A DNA stretch of 64,000 nt from an uncultured Verrucomicrobiota bacterium (GTDB lineage Bacteria; Verrucomicrobiota; Verrucomicrobiia; Opitutales; Seribacteraceae), in assembly GCA_902612125.1 (NCBI GenBank), contig CACMBV010000001.1, positions 62,001-126,000 of the forward strand, in the 5' to 3' direction. Under the pieces are notes generated by a model. That model made no database searches. It worked only from the letters and a program-made list of their open reading frames with translations, and was not told where the DNA came from. The position numbers were made by a program, and so were the translations under genes. This document shows, one piece after another, positions 43,222 to 54,611 of the stretch. Positions within the stretch are counted from its first letter, which is position 1. Each line of letters begins with the position of its first letter.

Positions 43222-44532
43222 ATGAACAATACACGCAGAGACTTCATCAAATCTTCGGCTGCAGTCGGCAGTTTTTTTATTCTTCCATCCGGCTTGCGGG
43301 CTAAGGCACCAAACAGTAAAATTTGCACCGCTCACATTGGTACCGGTGGAAAAGGACGTATTGATACGGTTTATCTTGCAAAGCATGATAATGTCGAGGT
43401 GATTGGCTTGTGCGATGTCGATTATGCCCATGGTAAAATTGACACCTGGTCCAAGCAATTTAAGAGTGCCACTGCCTTTCAGGACTACCGGGAGATGCTT
43501 GCCAAACTTGATGACAAGATTGACGCGGTTTCCATTTCCACGCCTGACCACACTCATTACCCAGCCACCATGGATGCAATGGAGAGAGGAAAGCATATCT
43601 ACCTGCAAAAGCCATTAACCCACAAGCTCAAAGAAGCCCGGCATCTGGCCGAATTTGCGGCTGAGAAAGGACTGACCACCCAAATGGGCATTCAGAATCA
43701 GTCTCGGGAAGCTTATCGCTTGGCTCGACATTACATACAAAAGGGTCTTATCGGAAAAATCAGTAAAGTCTATGTCTGGTCTTTTAAAACATGGGGATAT
43801 GACGGGGAACCCTTCAAGGAAAAATCAGAAATACCCGATACCTTGGACTGGAACCTATGGTTGGGCACGGCTCCAGTGCATAATTATGTCAGCAAGGTTT
43901 ATCATCCTGGTCAGTGGCGTAAACTCCTCGACTTTGGTTGCGGTACACTCGGAGACATGGGTATTCATATTTTCGATACCCCCTTTAAGGCACTTGATTT
44001 GAAAGACCCCAAATGGGTCGAAGCGGAGTGTCGTGAACCCAACGGGTTTGGCCATGCCGAAAAGAATAAGGTTCATTACGGATTTAAACCAACCAAGTAC
44101 ACAACCAATGACTTCACCTTCACATGGTGGGACGGTTCCGATGCGCCAAGGCACAAGAACAACCCCGACCTGATGCTTCCAAACGGAGACGAGTTACCCA
44201 ATCAGGGAGCGGTCTTCGTAGGGGAAAACGGACGAATGGTCTTACCCCATTGCTCCATGCCCACCTTTTACCCCGAGAGTGTAATCGACAATCTCGCCAA
44301 ACCCGACATTGAGGGAGTGGACCACTACACTCAATTTCTCGATGCCATCGAAGGCAAAGACAAGACTCTAGCTGGATTTGATTATTCCGGACCTCTTGGT
44401 GAATCATTATGTCTCGGAGTTGTGGCCTGTCAGTTCCCCGGCAAACGGCTCAATTGGAATGCCAAGAAAATGAAGGTGACCAACCTGCCCGAAGCCAATC
44501 CACACCTCAAGGGCAAGTATCGGAAGTTCTAA
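43222..44532 (+). CDS. Tat-exported Gfo/Idh/MocA oxidoreductase
   Basis: 436 residues. It opens with a twin-arginine leader (NTRRDFIKSSAAVGSFF), so this NAD(P)-dependent enzyme is exported folded with its cofactor. The Rossmann block is AHIGTGGKGR near 37-46. The signature lysine is in LQKPLTH near 131, with Gln where many relatives have Glu. The C-terminal alpha/beta domain has the LGDMGIHIFDTPF block near 245. Tat-exported members are abundant in Planctomycetota and Verrucomicrobiota and usually act on sugars or, as in glycoside hydrolase family 109, on N-acetylgalactosamine linkages. It precedes a sulfatase by 69 bases in the same direction. Confidence 0.93.
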   Translation: MNNTRRDFIKSSAAVGSFFILPSGLRAKAPNSKICTAHIGTGGKGRIDTVYLAKHDNVEVIGLCDVDYAHGKIDTWSKQFKSATAFQDYREMLAKLDDKIDAVSISTPDHTHYPATMDAMERGKHIYLQKPLTHKLKEARHLAEFAAEKGLTTQMGIQNQSREAYRLARHYIQKGLIGKISKVYVWSFKTWGYDGEPFKEKSEIPDTLDWNLWLGTAPVHNYVSKVYHPGQWRKLLDFGCGTLGDMGIHIFDTPFKALDLKDPKWVEAECREPNGFGHAEKNKVHYGFKPTKYTTNDFTFTWWDGSDAPRHKNNPDLMLPNGDELPNQGAVFVGENGRMVLPHCSMPTFYPESVIDNLAKPDIEGVDHYTQFLDAIEGKDKTLAGFDYSGPLGESLCLGVVACQFPGKRLNWNAKKMKVTNLPEANPHLKGKYRKF

Positions 44533-44601
44533 ATTTCACCTCCCCTTTCCAGGACTTCCAAAATTATAGTTATTAAAACCAACGCCCATTCATTCGGGTG
44601 G

Positions 44602-45915
44602 TTGCTCGCTGCCCTGCTTTTCTTCACAAGTGGTCTGACAATGACCTTGGCTGACAAGCCAAATATCGTGCTAATATACATTGATGACTTGGGTTACGGA
44701 GATCTCGGTTGTTATGACTGTACGGATATCCCGACTCCGCATATCGATCGACTGGCCGAACAGGGAGTACGCTTTACCGCTTCTTACATTACCAACCCGC
44801 CCTGTTGCCCAAGCCGATGTACCTTGATGATGGGCCAGTACGGACAGCGGTTTGGCAAGTATGGAATGTCCCGCGGTCTTCCCATTCCCGAAGACCGCCC
44901 CACCCTTGCAAAATTCATGGGTCAGAATGGTTATGTCACTGGACAGATCGGCAAGTGGGACATCGGCTCAAAAGTTCAAGGTCCGCTCCAAGTCGGATTC
45001 GACGCGGTTGCCCAGACACCGCCCAAGAAAAAAGGCTCGAAATATTTTTGTACCAATCAGGACGGCAAGATCCAGTGGCTGACCGATTATGACGGGGACA
45101 ATATCGTCACCTTCATTGAACGACATAAAGCAGAGCCCTTCTTTCTCTACTGGTCTCCGGAAGCCGTGCATTCCAAAAACGACGAAGCTCCCCCGAGACT
45201 GACCGTTCGCGCCAATGCCAAGGGAAAAAGGAGCAAATTAGCCGGAGCGATCGTTTCGGTCGATGACCAGATTGGAAAGCTCACCAAAGCTTTGAGCAAA
45301 CATGGCCTAAACAACAACACCCTTGTCATCTTCTCAAGCGACAACGGAGCCAATATCGGTGAGGAAGGATCATCGGCACCCTATCGGGGAGGCAAAGGAA
45401 ATGGAACCCAGCAGGAAGGCTGGGTGCGCGTTCCGACTATCTTCTCCATGCCCGGCGTGATTCCCCAGGGCAAGGACTTTCATAAGCAAATCGCCAACTT
45501 CGATTTCTATTCCACCATCGCCTCGGCGGCTGGCCTGCCCATCCCGAAGCATTGCGACGGGGTGAACCTCATTCCTTATCTCACCGGAAAGAATAAGAAA
45601 GAACCTCACGAGTATCTTTTCTGGCTCAACAACGAACCGGGAGATGCGGAAAGGAGACATCTTATCGCCGTGCGCTGGAAGCAATGGAGACTCTACAAAA
45701 AGTATGCCAAGGATCCGTGGCAATTATTCAACCTAGAGACCGACCCCAAGGAAGAAAAGAATGTAGCTCAGAAACACCCGCAAATCGTTGAAAGACTCTC
45801 TGCCAAGCACGCCGCATGGGCAAAGACCCTCGCTCCCCTGGGCAAGATTCCGAAACTGACCAAGTCCCACGATCGTATTGGGACAGGTCACGGTTGGACT
45901 TACGCGAAACAATAA
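44602..45915 (+). CDS. Type I sulfatase, CCPSR site
   Basis: 437 residues from a TTG at 44602. No ATG lies upstream in frame after the previous gene, so a rarer start (ATT or ATA near 44570) is also possible. A short signal peptide ends near 17. The active site is C68-C69-P-S-R, and C68 is the expected formylglycine. The catalytic block reads GKWDIG, with Asp replacing the usual His. The second metal block is SSDNGANIG. The protein is only about 437 residues because the C-terminal subdomain is compact. It converges on the next sulfatase with 28 bases between the stops. Confidence 0.92.
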   Translation: MLAALLFFTSGLTMTLADKPNIVLIYIDDLGYGDLGCYDCTDIPTPHIDRLAEQGVRFTASYITNPPCCPSRCTLMMGQYGQRFGKYGMSRGLPIPEDRPTLAKFMGQNGYVTGQIGKWDIGSKVQGPLQVGFDAVAQTPPKKKGSKYFCTNQDGKIQWLTDYDGDNIVTFIERHKAEPFFLYWSPEAVHSKNDEAPPRLTVRANAKGKRSKLAGAIVSVDDQIGKLTKALSKHGLNNNTLVIFSSDNGANIGEEGSSAPYRGGKGNGTQQEGWVRVPTIFSMPGVIPQGKDFHKQIANFDFYSTIASAAGLPIPKHCDGVNLIPYLTGKNKKEPHEYLFWLNNEPGDAERRHLIAVRWKQWRLYKKYAKDPWQLFNLETDPKEEKNVAQKHPQIVERLSAKHAAWAKTLAPLGKIPKLTKSHDRIGTGHGWTYAKQ

Positions 45916-45943
45916 TTTAGCGAGCCAACTCAAAGGAACTGAG

Positions 45944-47473
45944 CTATTGAGAAATAATCAACCGGGGGGCGGTAAAGCCACGCTCTCTGGCTATCTTTAG
46001 TTCTTTTTGTAATTCGGCCACTTTCTTGGGAAATTTCTTCGCCAGGTTATTTCGCTGACCGATGTCCTTGGCGTAGTGGTAGAGCTCGACCGCGTCATCA
46101 TCATCCGGTGGATAATTCCGCTTGCCCTCCCATGTCTTTACCCGGCCGGAATGATATCCTGACTTCCCGGTTACTAAATTCCATTCACCAACACGGATCG
46201 CCCAAGCATCCGCCCTCGTGTTGTGGACATGTACGGTGCGGGGAGTCTCCTTTCTTCCATGAAGTAATGGTAACAGGTCATGAGAATCTTCCGCTGTATT
46301 ATGGGGCAGATTATAGCCAAGGTAGGAAGCAAGGGTCGCCATGATATCAATCTGGGAAACTAATTTTTTACATGTGCTTCCCGACTTGATCAAGCCAGGC
46401 CATTTCATAATAAACGGCACATGATGACCACCTTCATAAATGTCCCGTTTCAAGCCCCGGAAAGGCTCGGCCGACCAGTGACCAAAGACTTCATCCCGTC
46501 TGTATGCATACTTTTCAGGACCATTATCCGCAGTAAAGATAACCATTGTATTCTCTGCCTGCCCACTCTCCTCAAGTGCACTGAGGATTCGACCACAGGC
46601 ATCATCGGTTTCATAAACGAAATCCCCATACGGTCCCGCACCTGATTTGCCGTCAAATTTGTCATTGGGAATAATGGGGGCGTGCGGGGAAGGAAAAGCA
46701 AAATAAAGAAAAAAGGGTTTATCCCTTTGGGACTGATGCTTTATATACTCAACTGCTTTCTGTGTGGTGGTGGGAATATTCTCATAGGGATCCCAGCCCG
46801 AAAACATGGGACCGGGCCGGCATTCCCAACCACCCTCCTTGATCTCTTTCCATTTGGAAGTGTCCATCATGGTATCCGGGATATCGACCACTTTATCGTT
46901 TTCTATCCAGCAATAGGGAGGGAAATTAATCACGGTGTCACCAAAGTAGTAATCAAAACCATGGGCCAGGGGACCATCGGGTATCGATTTGGACCAGTCG
47001 AAGGCATCGGGTCCCAAGGCGGATCGCTTGCCTTGCTTTATTGGTTTGGCTCCCGGCTTTTTTATGGCATCCCAGTTCCATCCAAGATGCCACTTGCCGA
47101 TCGCCGCTGTGACATATCCGCACTCCTTCAACATTTCCGGCAAGGTGAGCCGAGCTGAATTGAAGACTGATTTTCCAAACGAATTTACGATACCATGAAA
47201 TTTGCGCCAGTGGTGCCGACCTGTAAGCAGGGCGTACCTACTGGGAGTGCAGATCCCGGAAGAAGAATGACCATCGGTGAAAATCATGCCTTCCTTGGCC
47301 AACTTTTCAAGATACGGGGTGGGAATCTTTGATTCGGGATTCAGTATTTTGAGATCGCCATAGCCAAGATCATCCGCGTACAAAATTAAAATATTAGGTT
47401 TCTTTTCCACTGAGAGCAACCATCCCCACAGCCCCGCCAACAAAACTATATTTGTAATGATTCTTTTGGACAT
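45944..47473 (-). CDS. Type I sulfatase, CTPSR site, paralogue of 60054-61544
   Basis: 509 residues with a signal peptide (about 1-21). The metal DD is at 34-35, the active site is C75-T-P-S-R and the catalytic block is [10 protein letters not shown]. The second metal block is TADNGPEKY. Blocks [37 protein letters not shown] and RPGPM are shared almost word for word with the sulfatase at 60054-61544, so the two are in-window paralogues. It is the only leftward sulfatase in the right half and is flanked by rightward ones on both sides. Confidence 0.94.
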   Translation of the reverse strand: MSKRIITNIVLLAGLWGWLLSVEKKPNILILYADDLGYGDLKILNPESKIPTPYLEKLAKEGMIFTDGHSSSGICTPSRYALLTGRHHWRKFHGIVNSFGKSVFNSARLTLPEMLKECGYVTAAIGKWHLGWNWDAIKKPGAKPIKQGKRSALGPDAFDWSKSIPDGPLAHGFDYYFGDTVINFPPYCWIENDKVVDIPDTMMDTSKWKEIKEGGWECRPGPMFSGWDPYENIPTTTQKAVEYIKHQSQRDKPFFLYFAFPSPHAPIIPNDKFDGKSGAGPYGDFVYETDDACGRILSALEESGQAENTMVIFTADNGPEKYAYRRDEVFGHWSAEPFRGLKRDIYEGGHHVPFIMKWPGLIKSGSTCKKLVSQIDIMATLASYLGYNLPHNTAEDSHDLLPLLHGRKETPRTVHVHNTRADAWAIRVGEWNLVTGKSGYHSGRVKTWEGKRNYPPDDDDAVELYHYAKDIGQRNNLAKKFPKKVAELQKELKIARERGFTAPRLIISQ

Positions 47474-47562
47474 ACCCGCTTATTAACTCGAATTATATAC
47501 AGATAAAGCCAAATATTCATTTCAAAAGTAATAAAATATCCGGACCGTTACCTATCTTTTAC

Positions 47563-49038
47563 ATGAAAAAAATTTCTTTTTGGCTTTTGTTCCTTAGTCT
47601 TTACCAGCACTCCCTTTGCGGCAAACAGCCCAACATCCTCTTCATTTTCACGGATGATCACGCATTGAATGCCATCTCTGCCTACGAAGGGCCCTTAGCC
47701 AAAATTGCTCCCACTCCCCATTTGGACAGGATCGCCAAGGAGGGTATGCTCTTTGACCACTGCCTTGTCACCAATTCTATATGTGCACCCTCGCGAGCGG
47801 TGGTGCTTACGGGTAAATACTCCCACCTGAATGGTCAGCTGACCAACCGGAATGTTTTCGATGGCAGTCAGCAAACCGTCCCCAAACTATTGAAAAAGGA
47901 AGGATACCAGACCGCGATTGTGGGAAAATGGCATCTTAAATCGACTCCCACGGGATTCGACCATTTCGAAGTCCTCAAAGGACAGGGCCATTATTACAAC
48001 CCCTTGCTTTTCACCAACGGCATGGATGTAAATCATGTCGGATACACCACCGATATCATTACTGACCAAGCCCTCGACTGGCTTGACCAACGGGATAAGA
48101 AAAAGCCTTTCTTTCTCATGTGCCAACACAAAGCCCCACACGGCAAGTGGGAGCCTGCCCTCCGTCACCTCCATGAATTTGATGACATGGAAATCCCGGA
48201 ACCACCCACCCTGTTTGACGATTATTCGGATCGTAGCCCCGCTTCCGCCCAACACGAAATGGGCATTGCGGATCATATCGGTGAAAAACGGCTCATGCTT
48301 AGCTATGCAAGCAAGTTTACTCCCGAACAGTTTAACCAGTTCGACCAAGCCTTCCGGCCCAAAAACGAGGCCTTCATAAAGGCACAACTCACAGGGAAAC
48401 AACGTACCCGCTGGCATTATCAAAGATACATCAAAAATTACCTGCGATGTGTGAAAGCGGTGGATGAAAACATTGGCCGAATGCTCGAGTACCTTGATCG
48501 TAACGGACTCGTAGGAAATACCATTGTGATTTATAGTTCGGACCAGGGATTCTGGCTCGGGGAACATGGCTGGTTCGACAAACGCTGGATGTACGAGGAA
48601 AGTCTGCACACCCCCCTTTTGGTTCGCTGGCCCGATAGGATCAAACCACAAAGCAAAAACGATCTACTGGTTTCGAATTTAGATTTCGCCCCCACTTTTC
48701 TTGAACTGGCCGGTGCTCAACCCCCTAGGGACATGCAGGGAAAATCTCTCGTTCCCGTTTTTAAGGGAGCTAAGCCAAAAGACTGGAGAAAGACTCACTA
48801 TTATCATTATTATGAAGCAGGTGGTCATGGGGTTCCCATTCACTACGGGGTAACCGATGGACGGCAAAAGCTCATTCGCTTCCCGGATCCAAATTTAAAT
48901 ACCTGGGAATACTTCAACCTCGATAAGGACCCGATGGAAATGAAAAACCTTTATGGAAAGAAATCTTATGCCACCAATATTGAAGCGATGAAAAAAGAAC
49001 TCCACCGTCTGCGGAAGCTATACAAAATTGAAGATTAA
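47563..49038 (+). CDS. Type I sulfatase, N-acetylglucosamine-6-sulfatase-like
   Basis: 491 residues with a signal peptide (about 1-20). The first metal block is FTDDHALNAI, the active site is C74-A-P-S-R, and the catalytic block is GKWHLKSTP. The QHKAPHGKWEPA stretch near 187 and SSDQGFWLGEHGWFDKRWMYEE near 326 are the marks of the GlcNAc-6-O-sulfatase-like group that acts on heparan and mucin-type glycans in characterised gut bacteria. The C-terminus has the usual small four-stranded subdomain. It is followed after only three bases by the tandem sulfatase, so the two are certainly cotranscribed. Confidence 0.94.
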   Translation: MKKISFWLLFLSLYQHSLCGKQPNILFIFTDDHALNAISAYEGPLAKIAPTPHLDRIAKEGMLFDHCLVTNSICAPSRAVVLTGKYSHLNGQLTNRNVFDGSQQTVPKLLKKEGYQTAIVGKWHLKSTPTGFDHFEVLKGQGHYYNPLLFTNGMDVNHVGYTTDIITDQALDWLDQRDKKKPFFLMCQHKAPHGKWEPALRHLHEFDDMEIPEPPTLFDDYSDRSPASAQHEMGIADHIGEKRLMLSYASKFTPEQFNQFDQAFRPKNEAFIKAQLTGKQRTRWHYQRYIKNYLRCVKAVDENIGRMLEYLDRNGLVGNTIVIYSSDQGFWLGEHGWFDKRWMYEESLHTPLLVRWPDRIKPQSKNDLLVSNLDFAPTFLELAGAQPPRDMQGKSLVPVFKGAKPKDWRKTHYYHYYEAGGHGVPIHYGVTDGRQKLIRFPDPNLNTWEYFNLDKDPMEMKNLYGKKSYATNIEAMKKELHRLRKLYKIED

Positions 49039-49041
49039 ATC

Positions 49042-52014
49042 ATGACCGCACTTTTTCATATTTTTGGATCATTGGCTTTCGGTTTTCTATTTTTCAATCT
49101 TCAACTGAAGAGCATTAGTAAACCCAATGTCCTCTTTCTTGCCGTGGACGACATGAACGACTGGATTGGATGTCTTGGCAAGACTCCCCGGGCTATCACC
49201 CCCAATATCGATAAGCTTGCCAAAAGCGGGGTCAATTTTACCAATGCCCACACCGCCGGGGTCTTTTGTGCTCCCAGCCGGGCAGCCATTTTTTCCGGCC
49301 AGTTCGCCTCGACCACCGGTTGCTATCAAACTGCCAACTACTTTGTGGATCACCCCGAGATCGAGTCCCTGCAGACCAGTTTTGCCAAGGCTGGCTATTC
49401 AACCTATGGAGCCGGCAAGCTTTTTCATCACCCGGCTGGTGCCATCGACACACGGGACTGGACTCATTTCTTTCTGCGCAATCCCGAGCAAAGGGAAACG
49501 GGCTGGCCGATGAATTCATGGAGTGAGGAGACCCCATTCCCCGAACCCTTCCCCGCGAGTATCTATAATCGCGGACAGAAGATAACCGGTGGTATGTTTC
49601 TCGAATGGGCTGGCATACCCGATCAGAAAGAGGAGGAAATGGCGGATACGAAGAGGGTCAACTGGGCTGTCGAACAATTAAAAAAGAAACATGAAAAGCC
49701 ATTTTTTCTCGCAGTCGGGCTTTATGCTCCCCACTACCCGAACTACTGCCCACAGAAGTACTTTGATCTTTACGATCCAGAAGATATCAAACTCCCGCCC
49801 TTCAAAGAAGATGACCTGGATGATCTTCCCGAAAAGATCCGAAAAATGAAGACCGGCCGTTCACGAATTGTGCAGAAACTAAAGTCGCTCGATGCCTGGG
49901 ATGATGCGATTCATGGCTACCTCGCATGTATCAGTTATGCCGACGCCATGCTTGGCCGAGTGCTCGACGCCCTGGAGGCAAGTCCTTACGCAGATAACAC
50001 CATTGTTGTTTTGTGGAGCGACCACGGCTACCACCTTGGCGAAAAAGGAGACTGGGGGAAGCACACCCTCTGGGAACGGACCTCCAATGTTCCTTTTATC
50101 TGGGCAGGTCCCGGTGTGGCGAAAAATAAAATGACCGATGTCACGACAAGCCTGATTGACATATATCCAACATTCCAGGAATTATGCGGACTTCCAAAAA
50201 CCAAACAAAACTTGGAAGGTACATCCATTGTCTCCATCCTAGCTGAGCCTGATAAAGCCAGGGATCGTTCCATCTTCCTTCCCCATATGCACCCCGGGGA
50301 ATATGCCATCATAAACCGAAACTGGAGATACATACAGTACGGAGAGGACGGCGAAGAACTTTATGATCTCAGCAAAGATCCCAACGAATGGACCAACCTG
50401 GCCGGGCAGAAAAAATATGCAGACCTTAAAACCCAAATGGCATCCCTTACCCCAGAAGACTTCGCTCCGCCAGCCAGAAAACTTCATGCGAAGCGTGACC
50501 TCTTTGTAAAGGATGGTTCATTTCAATGGATCGCCGGCGAGGGGAACCTGCGAAAAGACTCAGTCTACCGACCAACCGTCACCTCGCAGATTCCTGTCAT
50601 TAAACCAAAACAAAAAAGTAAGAATATTCTCTTTGTGGTCTGCGACGATTTGAACACCCATGTTTCCACCTCTGGATACAAGAACATCAGTACGCCCAAC
50701 CTGACACGATTGGCCGATAATTCGATCACCTTTAATCGTGCCTTTTGTCAGTATCCGGTTTGTGGGCCTTCTCGTGCTTCTTTTCTCAGTGGTCTTTACC
50801 CTCAAAGCACTGGCGTGCTCAACAATACCTTCGATATCCGTAAAACCCGGCCGGGCACGGTTTCCATGCCCCAATTTTTTAAAGAAAACGGATACTGGAC
50901 TGCGGGTGTGGGTAAAGTCTTCCATAATACCAAAAGTGATCATGGAGAGATGGCCTGGCATGAAAATATGCGCTTTGATAATGAGGAACTTGGCATTGTG
51001 CGGGAAGCTCGCCTAAAATTTGAAGCGAAAAATGGGTCCATCGAGAAACAACCCAACAAGAAAAAATGGAAGGAAATCCAAAAGCAAGTATCCGCAAAAC
51101 TGAATGCCCAGACGCCTCCAGGCAAAGGGCGAAGCGGACTGACCGATGCCCAACACAAAGATGGCAAGAATGCCCGACAGGTTGTACGATGGTTGGAGGA
51201 TAAAGATTACGGCAACCAACCGTTCTTTATCGCCTTGGGATTTCAGAAACCCCATGTTCCCTTTCTCGCCCCGGACAAATATTTTGATCTCTATCCATTC
51301 GATAAAATTTCTTACAAAACCGACCGTCCTAACCTCTGGGATTTTCTCCCCTCCTCTGCCCTCTCCAAGCGCTACGAGGCCTTCGGGTTTGAATTCGCTA
51401 AGGAAAATCATCCACTCCGAAAGGAATATATCCAGGCCTATCATGCCTGCGTTAGCTTCATCGATGCTCAGCTCGGCCTGGTGATGGATACCCTTAAGAA
51501 ACAGGGCCTCTGGGACGAAACCATTATCCTATTTACTTCCGATCATGGCTACCACCTGGGCGATCATTTCATCTGGGGAAAAGTCACCCTTTTTGATATC
51601 GGAGCGAAGGTGCCGTTCATTATCCGGGCACCCGGTCTTTCCCAATCAGGCACGACTTCAGAGGCCATGGTAGAATTGATCGATATCTACCCCACCCTTG
51701 CCGACCTGGCCGGGTTGAAAGCTCCCGGTCATTTACAGGGCAAATCCCTCCGGCCACTCCTTGGACATCCCGAAAGACTCGGAAAAAGAAAATATGCTTA
51801 CAGTGTTGTTACCCGAGGTCCTAAGAATTTTGGATATGCCCTTCGCAACCAAAACTGGCGTTATGGTAAATGGCCGGACGGGGAGGAACTTTACAATTTA
51901 CGAATCGATCCACAGGAAAAGAATAACCTTGTTCAAAAGGATCATCTTAAAGAAAGACTCAAGAATTTCAGAAGTATCCTCACAGAAAAACAACAGGTGT
52001 TTGAGGATAATTGA
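49042..52014 (+). CDS. Tandem two-domain sulfatase, iduronate-2-sulfatase-like
   Basis: 990 residues, about twice the family's usual length. It holds a signal peptide (about 1-25) and two complete sulfatase domains. Domain 1 (about 27-485) has DDMNDWIG, C76-A-P-S-R, GKLFHH and [12 protein letters not shown]. Domain 2 (about 525-985) has CDDLNTHV, C574-G-P-S-R, GKVFHN and [11 protein letters not shown]. Both have the KYFDLY stretch typical of iduronate-2-sulfatase relatives. A linker of about 40 residues joins them, and domain 2 has no signal peptide of its own. The domains are clearly related but well diverged, so the fusion is not a recent duplication. Both active sites look intact. Confidence 0.94.
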   Translation: MTALFHIFGSLAFGFLFFNLQLKSISKPNVLFLAVDDMNDWIGCLGKTPRAITPNIDKLAKSGVNFTNAHTAGVFCAPSRAAIFSGQFASTTGCYQTANYFVDHPEIESLQTSFAKAGYSTYGAGKLFHHPAGAIDTRDWTHFFLRNPEQRETGWPMNSWSEETPFPEPFPASIYNRGQKITGGMFLEWAGIPDQKEEEMADTKRVNWAVEQLKKKHEKPFFLAVGLYAPHYPNYCPQKYFDLYDPEDIKLPPFKEDDLDDLPEKIRKMKTGRSRIVQKLKSLDAWDDAIHGYLACISYADAMLGRVLDALEASPYADNTIVVLWSDHGYHLGEKGDWGKHTLWERTSNVPFIWAGPGVAKNKMTDVTTSLIDIYPTFQELCGLPKTKQNLEGTSIVSILAEPDKARDRSIFLPHMHPGEYAIINRNWRYIQYGEDGEELYDLSKDPNEWTNLAGQKKYADLKTQMASLTPEDFAPPARKLHAKRDLFVKDGSFQWIAGEGNLRKDSVYRPTVTSQIPVIKPKQKSKNILFVVCDDLNTHVSTSGYKNISTPNLTRLADNSITFNRAFCQYPVCGPSRASFLSGLYPQSTGVLNNTFDIRKTRPGTVSMPQFFKENGYWTAGVGKVFHNTKSDHGEMAWHENMRFDNEELGIVREARLKFEAKNGSIEKQPNKKKWKEIQKQVSAKLNAQTPPGKGRSGLTDAQHKDGKNARQVVRWLEDKDYGNQPFFIALGFQKPHVPFLAPDKYFDLYPFDKISYKTDRPNLWDFLPSSALSKRYEAFGFEFAKENHPLRKEYIQAYHACVSFIDAQLGLVMDTLKKQGLWDETIILFTSDHGYHLGDHFIWGKVTLFDIGAKVPFIIRAPGLSQSGTTSEAMVELIDIYPTLADLAGLKAPGHLQGKSLRPLLGHPERLGKRKYAYSVVTRGPKNFGYALRNQNWRYGKWPDGEELYNLRIDPQEKNNLVQKDHLKERLKNFRSILTEKQQVFEDN

Positions 52015-52080
52015 TCCTCACGAAACTTATTTTTTGTTTCGGCAGTTTATAAATCAAAACTACTCTCTAATTCCAGTTCC

Positions 52081-53697
52081 ATGCCTGTACTTAAACATTT
52101 AGTTTTAGCCTTTCTTTTTCTCTTCGTTTTTCTTTACCCATCACACGGTGAGATGGATGAAAGACCCAACATCATTCTCTTCTTGGTCGACGATTACGAT
52201 AAGCCTGAGACCAGCCCATACGGAGGGAAAGTTCTGACCCCCAATCTCGACCGGTTAGCCAAGGAAGGAATGATCTGCCACAATGCCCATGTGACGAGCA
52301 CGGTCTGCACACCCTCCCGATATACTTTCCTGACCGGACGCTACGCCAGTTCCTCTCACTCCAACACCTTTCTCGAGGAATGCCCAAAAGGTACCCAGGC
52401 ACTACCCGCCTTCAATGTTGGGCTGGAATCTGACAGAATGAATGTGGGCCGGGTTCTCGCGGATGCCGGATACGCCACCGGCTTTGTTGGCAAATATCAT
52501 GTGCATGATACGGATCATTCAAAACAGGGATCCCTGTTTGGTGATCTGGATGTTCCCAAAAATGCCAAATACTCCGATGAGTTGAATAAGAGGAAATTCA
52601 AACTCGAAAAACTCCAGCGGGAAATGGTCAAAAAGAACGGTTTCACCTGGTCCAAGAACATTTACTGGGGAAATCTCAAGCAACCCTTCAAAGGGCATAA
52701 TCCGGAATGGACCGCCCAGGCTGCTTTGGAGTTTATCGAGGAACACAAGGAACAACCCTTCTATTTGCACTGTTGCCCGACTCTTCTTCACGGCCCCAAT
52801 GGAGAATGGTTTAAATCGATGATGGAAAAAGAGCTGGCAAGCGGAGAAGGCTTTCTTAAAAAACCACTCAACCTGATCGATCGTAAGTCAGTCTGGAAAC
52901 GTATTCAAAAAGCGGGATTAACCGAATCGGAGGTCGGTTACCTGTGGATGGATGACAGTCTCGGTCTCATTCTTGATAAACTTGATAAGCTCGGCATTGT
53001 CGACAACACCATTGTGGTCTTCGTATCGGACCATGGATCGGAAAGGAAAGGATCATTAATCAAAACACGGGGAACCGAAATTCCCTGCCTAATCCGCTGG
53101 CCAAGAGTGATCAAGCCTGGTTCGGTCAGCCGGGGACTTTTACAAAACACCGATTTTGTTCCCACCTGGTTCGAACTGACCAAGGCCAGGATTCCCGAAG
53201 ACTACCATATCGACGGGAAAAGCCTGGTTCCCATGTTTAAGGATCCTACAGTTTCCATCCGAGAATATATCTATGGAGAACAGGGAGCAGCCCGGGCAAT
53301 CAAAACGGAAGCCTTCGAATACATATGTATCCGCTATACAGATGAACAGATTGAAGCCGCTCTAAGTAAACGGGCGGACCGAATGTATAAGACTCTGCTT
53401 GGCTTAAGCGGCGGAATTTCCAGAGCCAGGTATTTCCATCCCGATATTTTTTCCGCTGATCAACTGTACGACCTTTCCAAAGATCCGGGTTCGAAAAAGA
53501 ATCTGGCAAACAATTCCGGCTATGCCAAACAACTCAAAAAAATGAAAGCGATGCTTGCCAGAACGATAAAGGAACTGGGTCCCCGGCCATATGGTGATTT
53601 CGTGCCGGGAAAAGGAACCAGCGATGCAGATGCCAGTCAGAAAGTATTAAATCAGCTGGCGGCTTATTACGCCAAAGAAGGTAAAAAGAAGAAATAA
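52081..53697 (+). CDS. Type I sulfatase, CTPSR site, divergent group
   Basis: 538 residues with a signal peptide (about 1-23). The metal block is VDDYDKPETS, the active site is C76-T-P-S-R, and the catalytic block reads GKYHVHD, with the His retained but Tyr for Trp. The second metal block is SDHGSERKG. A charged insert at about 160-200 (many Lys and Glu) has no match in the neighbouring sulfatases. The C-terminus ends in a Lys run (KEGKKKK). It follows the tandem sulfatase by 66 bases in the same direction. Confidence 0.92.
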   Translation: MPVLKHLVLAFLFLFVFLYPSHGEMDERPNIILFLVDDYDKPETSPYGGKVLTPNLDRLAKEGMICHNAHVTSTVCTPSRYTFLTGRYASSSHSNTFLEECPKGTQALPAFNVGLESDRMNVGRVLADAGYATGFVGKYHVHDTDHSKQGSLFGDLDVPKNAKYSDELNKRKFKLEKLQREMVKKNGFTWSKNIYWGNLKQPFKGHNPEWTAQAALEFIEEHKEQPFYLHCCPTLLHGPNGEWFKSMMEKELASGEGFLKKPLNLIDRKSVWKRIQKAGLTESEVGYLWMDDSLGLILDKLDKLGIVDNTIVVFVSDHGSERKGSLIKTRGTEIPCLIRWPRVIKPGSVSRGLLQNTDFVPTWFELTKARIPEDYHIDGKSLVPMFKDPTVSIREYIYGEQGAARAIKTEAFEYICIRYTDEQIEAALSKRADRMYKTLLGLSGGISRARYFHPDIFSADQLYDLSKDPGSKKNLANNSGYAKQLKKMKAMLARTIKELGPRPYGDFVPGKGTSDADASQKVLNQLAAYYAKEGKKKK

Positions 53698-53805
53698 GCT
53701 GATTTCGCTCTACAAATCCGGAATGAACCAACTCCTGTTCAGCAGCCAGAAAAAAAGGCGGCGTTTACCTCGACCACTTTGATCTGAAGTTATTCAAATA
53801 ACCAA

Positions 53806-54486
53806 ATGCAAAAACCCGTGGATCCAGCCTCGATCAAAAATATCTTTTGGGATGTGGACGGGGTCTTGGCAGATCTGAATCATGCATACTATCATTTTCT
53901 GACCGGGCATCCCAACTATCGGGATCAATACAAAGACTTAAAGTGGGAGCAACTTCCTGAGGTTCTGCCAATCCTTCCCGAGTATGGTGCCCTGGAATTG
54001 AAAACCCACCCGGAACTGGGAACCGAGATGGATCGGGACTTTTGTGCGGATCAGGCCTTTTTCAGAGATCGCCCGCTTTACCCCGGGGTAATCGAAGTCC
54101 TCAAGGAACTCAATCAATTGGGCTACCGTCAGTTTACCATGTCAGCGACTTTTGAGGTCGAGGCCAAGACTGCCTACCTTCGGGATATCCTTTCACCCGT
54201 AATCGATTTCCTGACCATTGAATGTGTGCAGCATGGGGAGTTCATGCACGATACTGCCAAAATTAACCGACTCCGGGACTGTTATCAAAAATACAATCTC
54301 AACCCCCAGGAGACCATTCTAGTCGATGACCGGATCTACAATCAATACGCGGCTATCGAATCCGGTGCCCATCCTGTCCGTATGCGTTGTGAATTCACCA
54401 CCGATTCACCTACTGAATTGTCGTGGATACCTGAATTTGCGAATATTGAAGAGGTCAAAGACTGGTTACTTCAGAGATATTCGTAA
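53806..54486 (+). CDS. HAD-superfamily hydrolase
   Basis: 226 residues, no signal peptide. Motif I is WDVDGVLADL with nucleophile D16 and acid D18. A Ser in MSATF near 117 fits motif II, a Lys in DTAKINR near 153 fits motif III, and VDDR near 172 fits motif IV. The Trp/Gln-rich cap and the DFLTIECVQHGEF stretch do not match the other HAD protein of this window. Substrate unknown. It lies 108 bases after a sulfatase and could dephosphorylate a released sugar phosphate in the cytoplasm, but that is a guess from position. Confidence 0.85.
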   Translation: MQKPVDPASIKNIFWDVDGVLADLNHAYYHFLTGHPNYRDQYKDLKWEQLPEVLPILPEYGALELKTHPELGTEMDRDFCADQAFFRDRPLYPGVIEVLKELNQLGYRQFTMSATFEVEAKTAYLRDILSPVIDFLTIECVQHGEFMHDTAKINRLRDCYQKYNLNPQETILVDDRIYNQYAAIESGAHPVRMRCEFTTDSPTELSWIPEFANIEEVKDWLLQRYS

Positions 54487-54611
54487 TCTCTCGTATTGGA
54501 GCTATCAATTCATAGTTTTATATTCTTCGAGAACACAGGGAAAAAGAAACATGACTTTTGAAAATAAGTTTCATTTGAATTTGTCCTTTTTTGACAAATA
54601 CTTCAACCAAA

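Noticed and set aside
47887-48651. A 254-codon antisense open frame
   Set aside because: It lies fully inside the sulfatase at 47563-49038 on the other strand, and its protein has no recognisable features.
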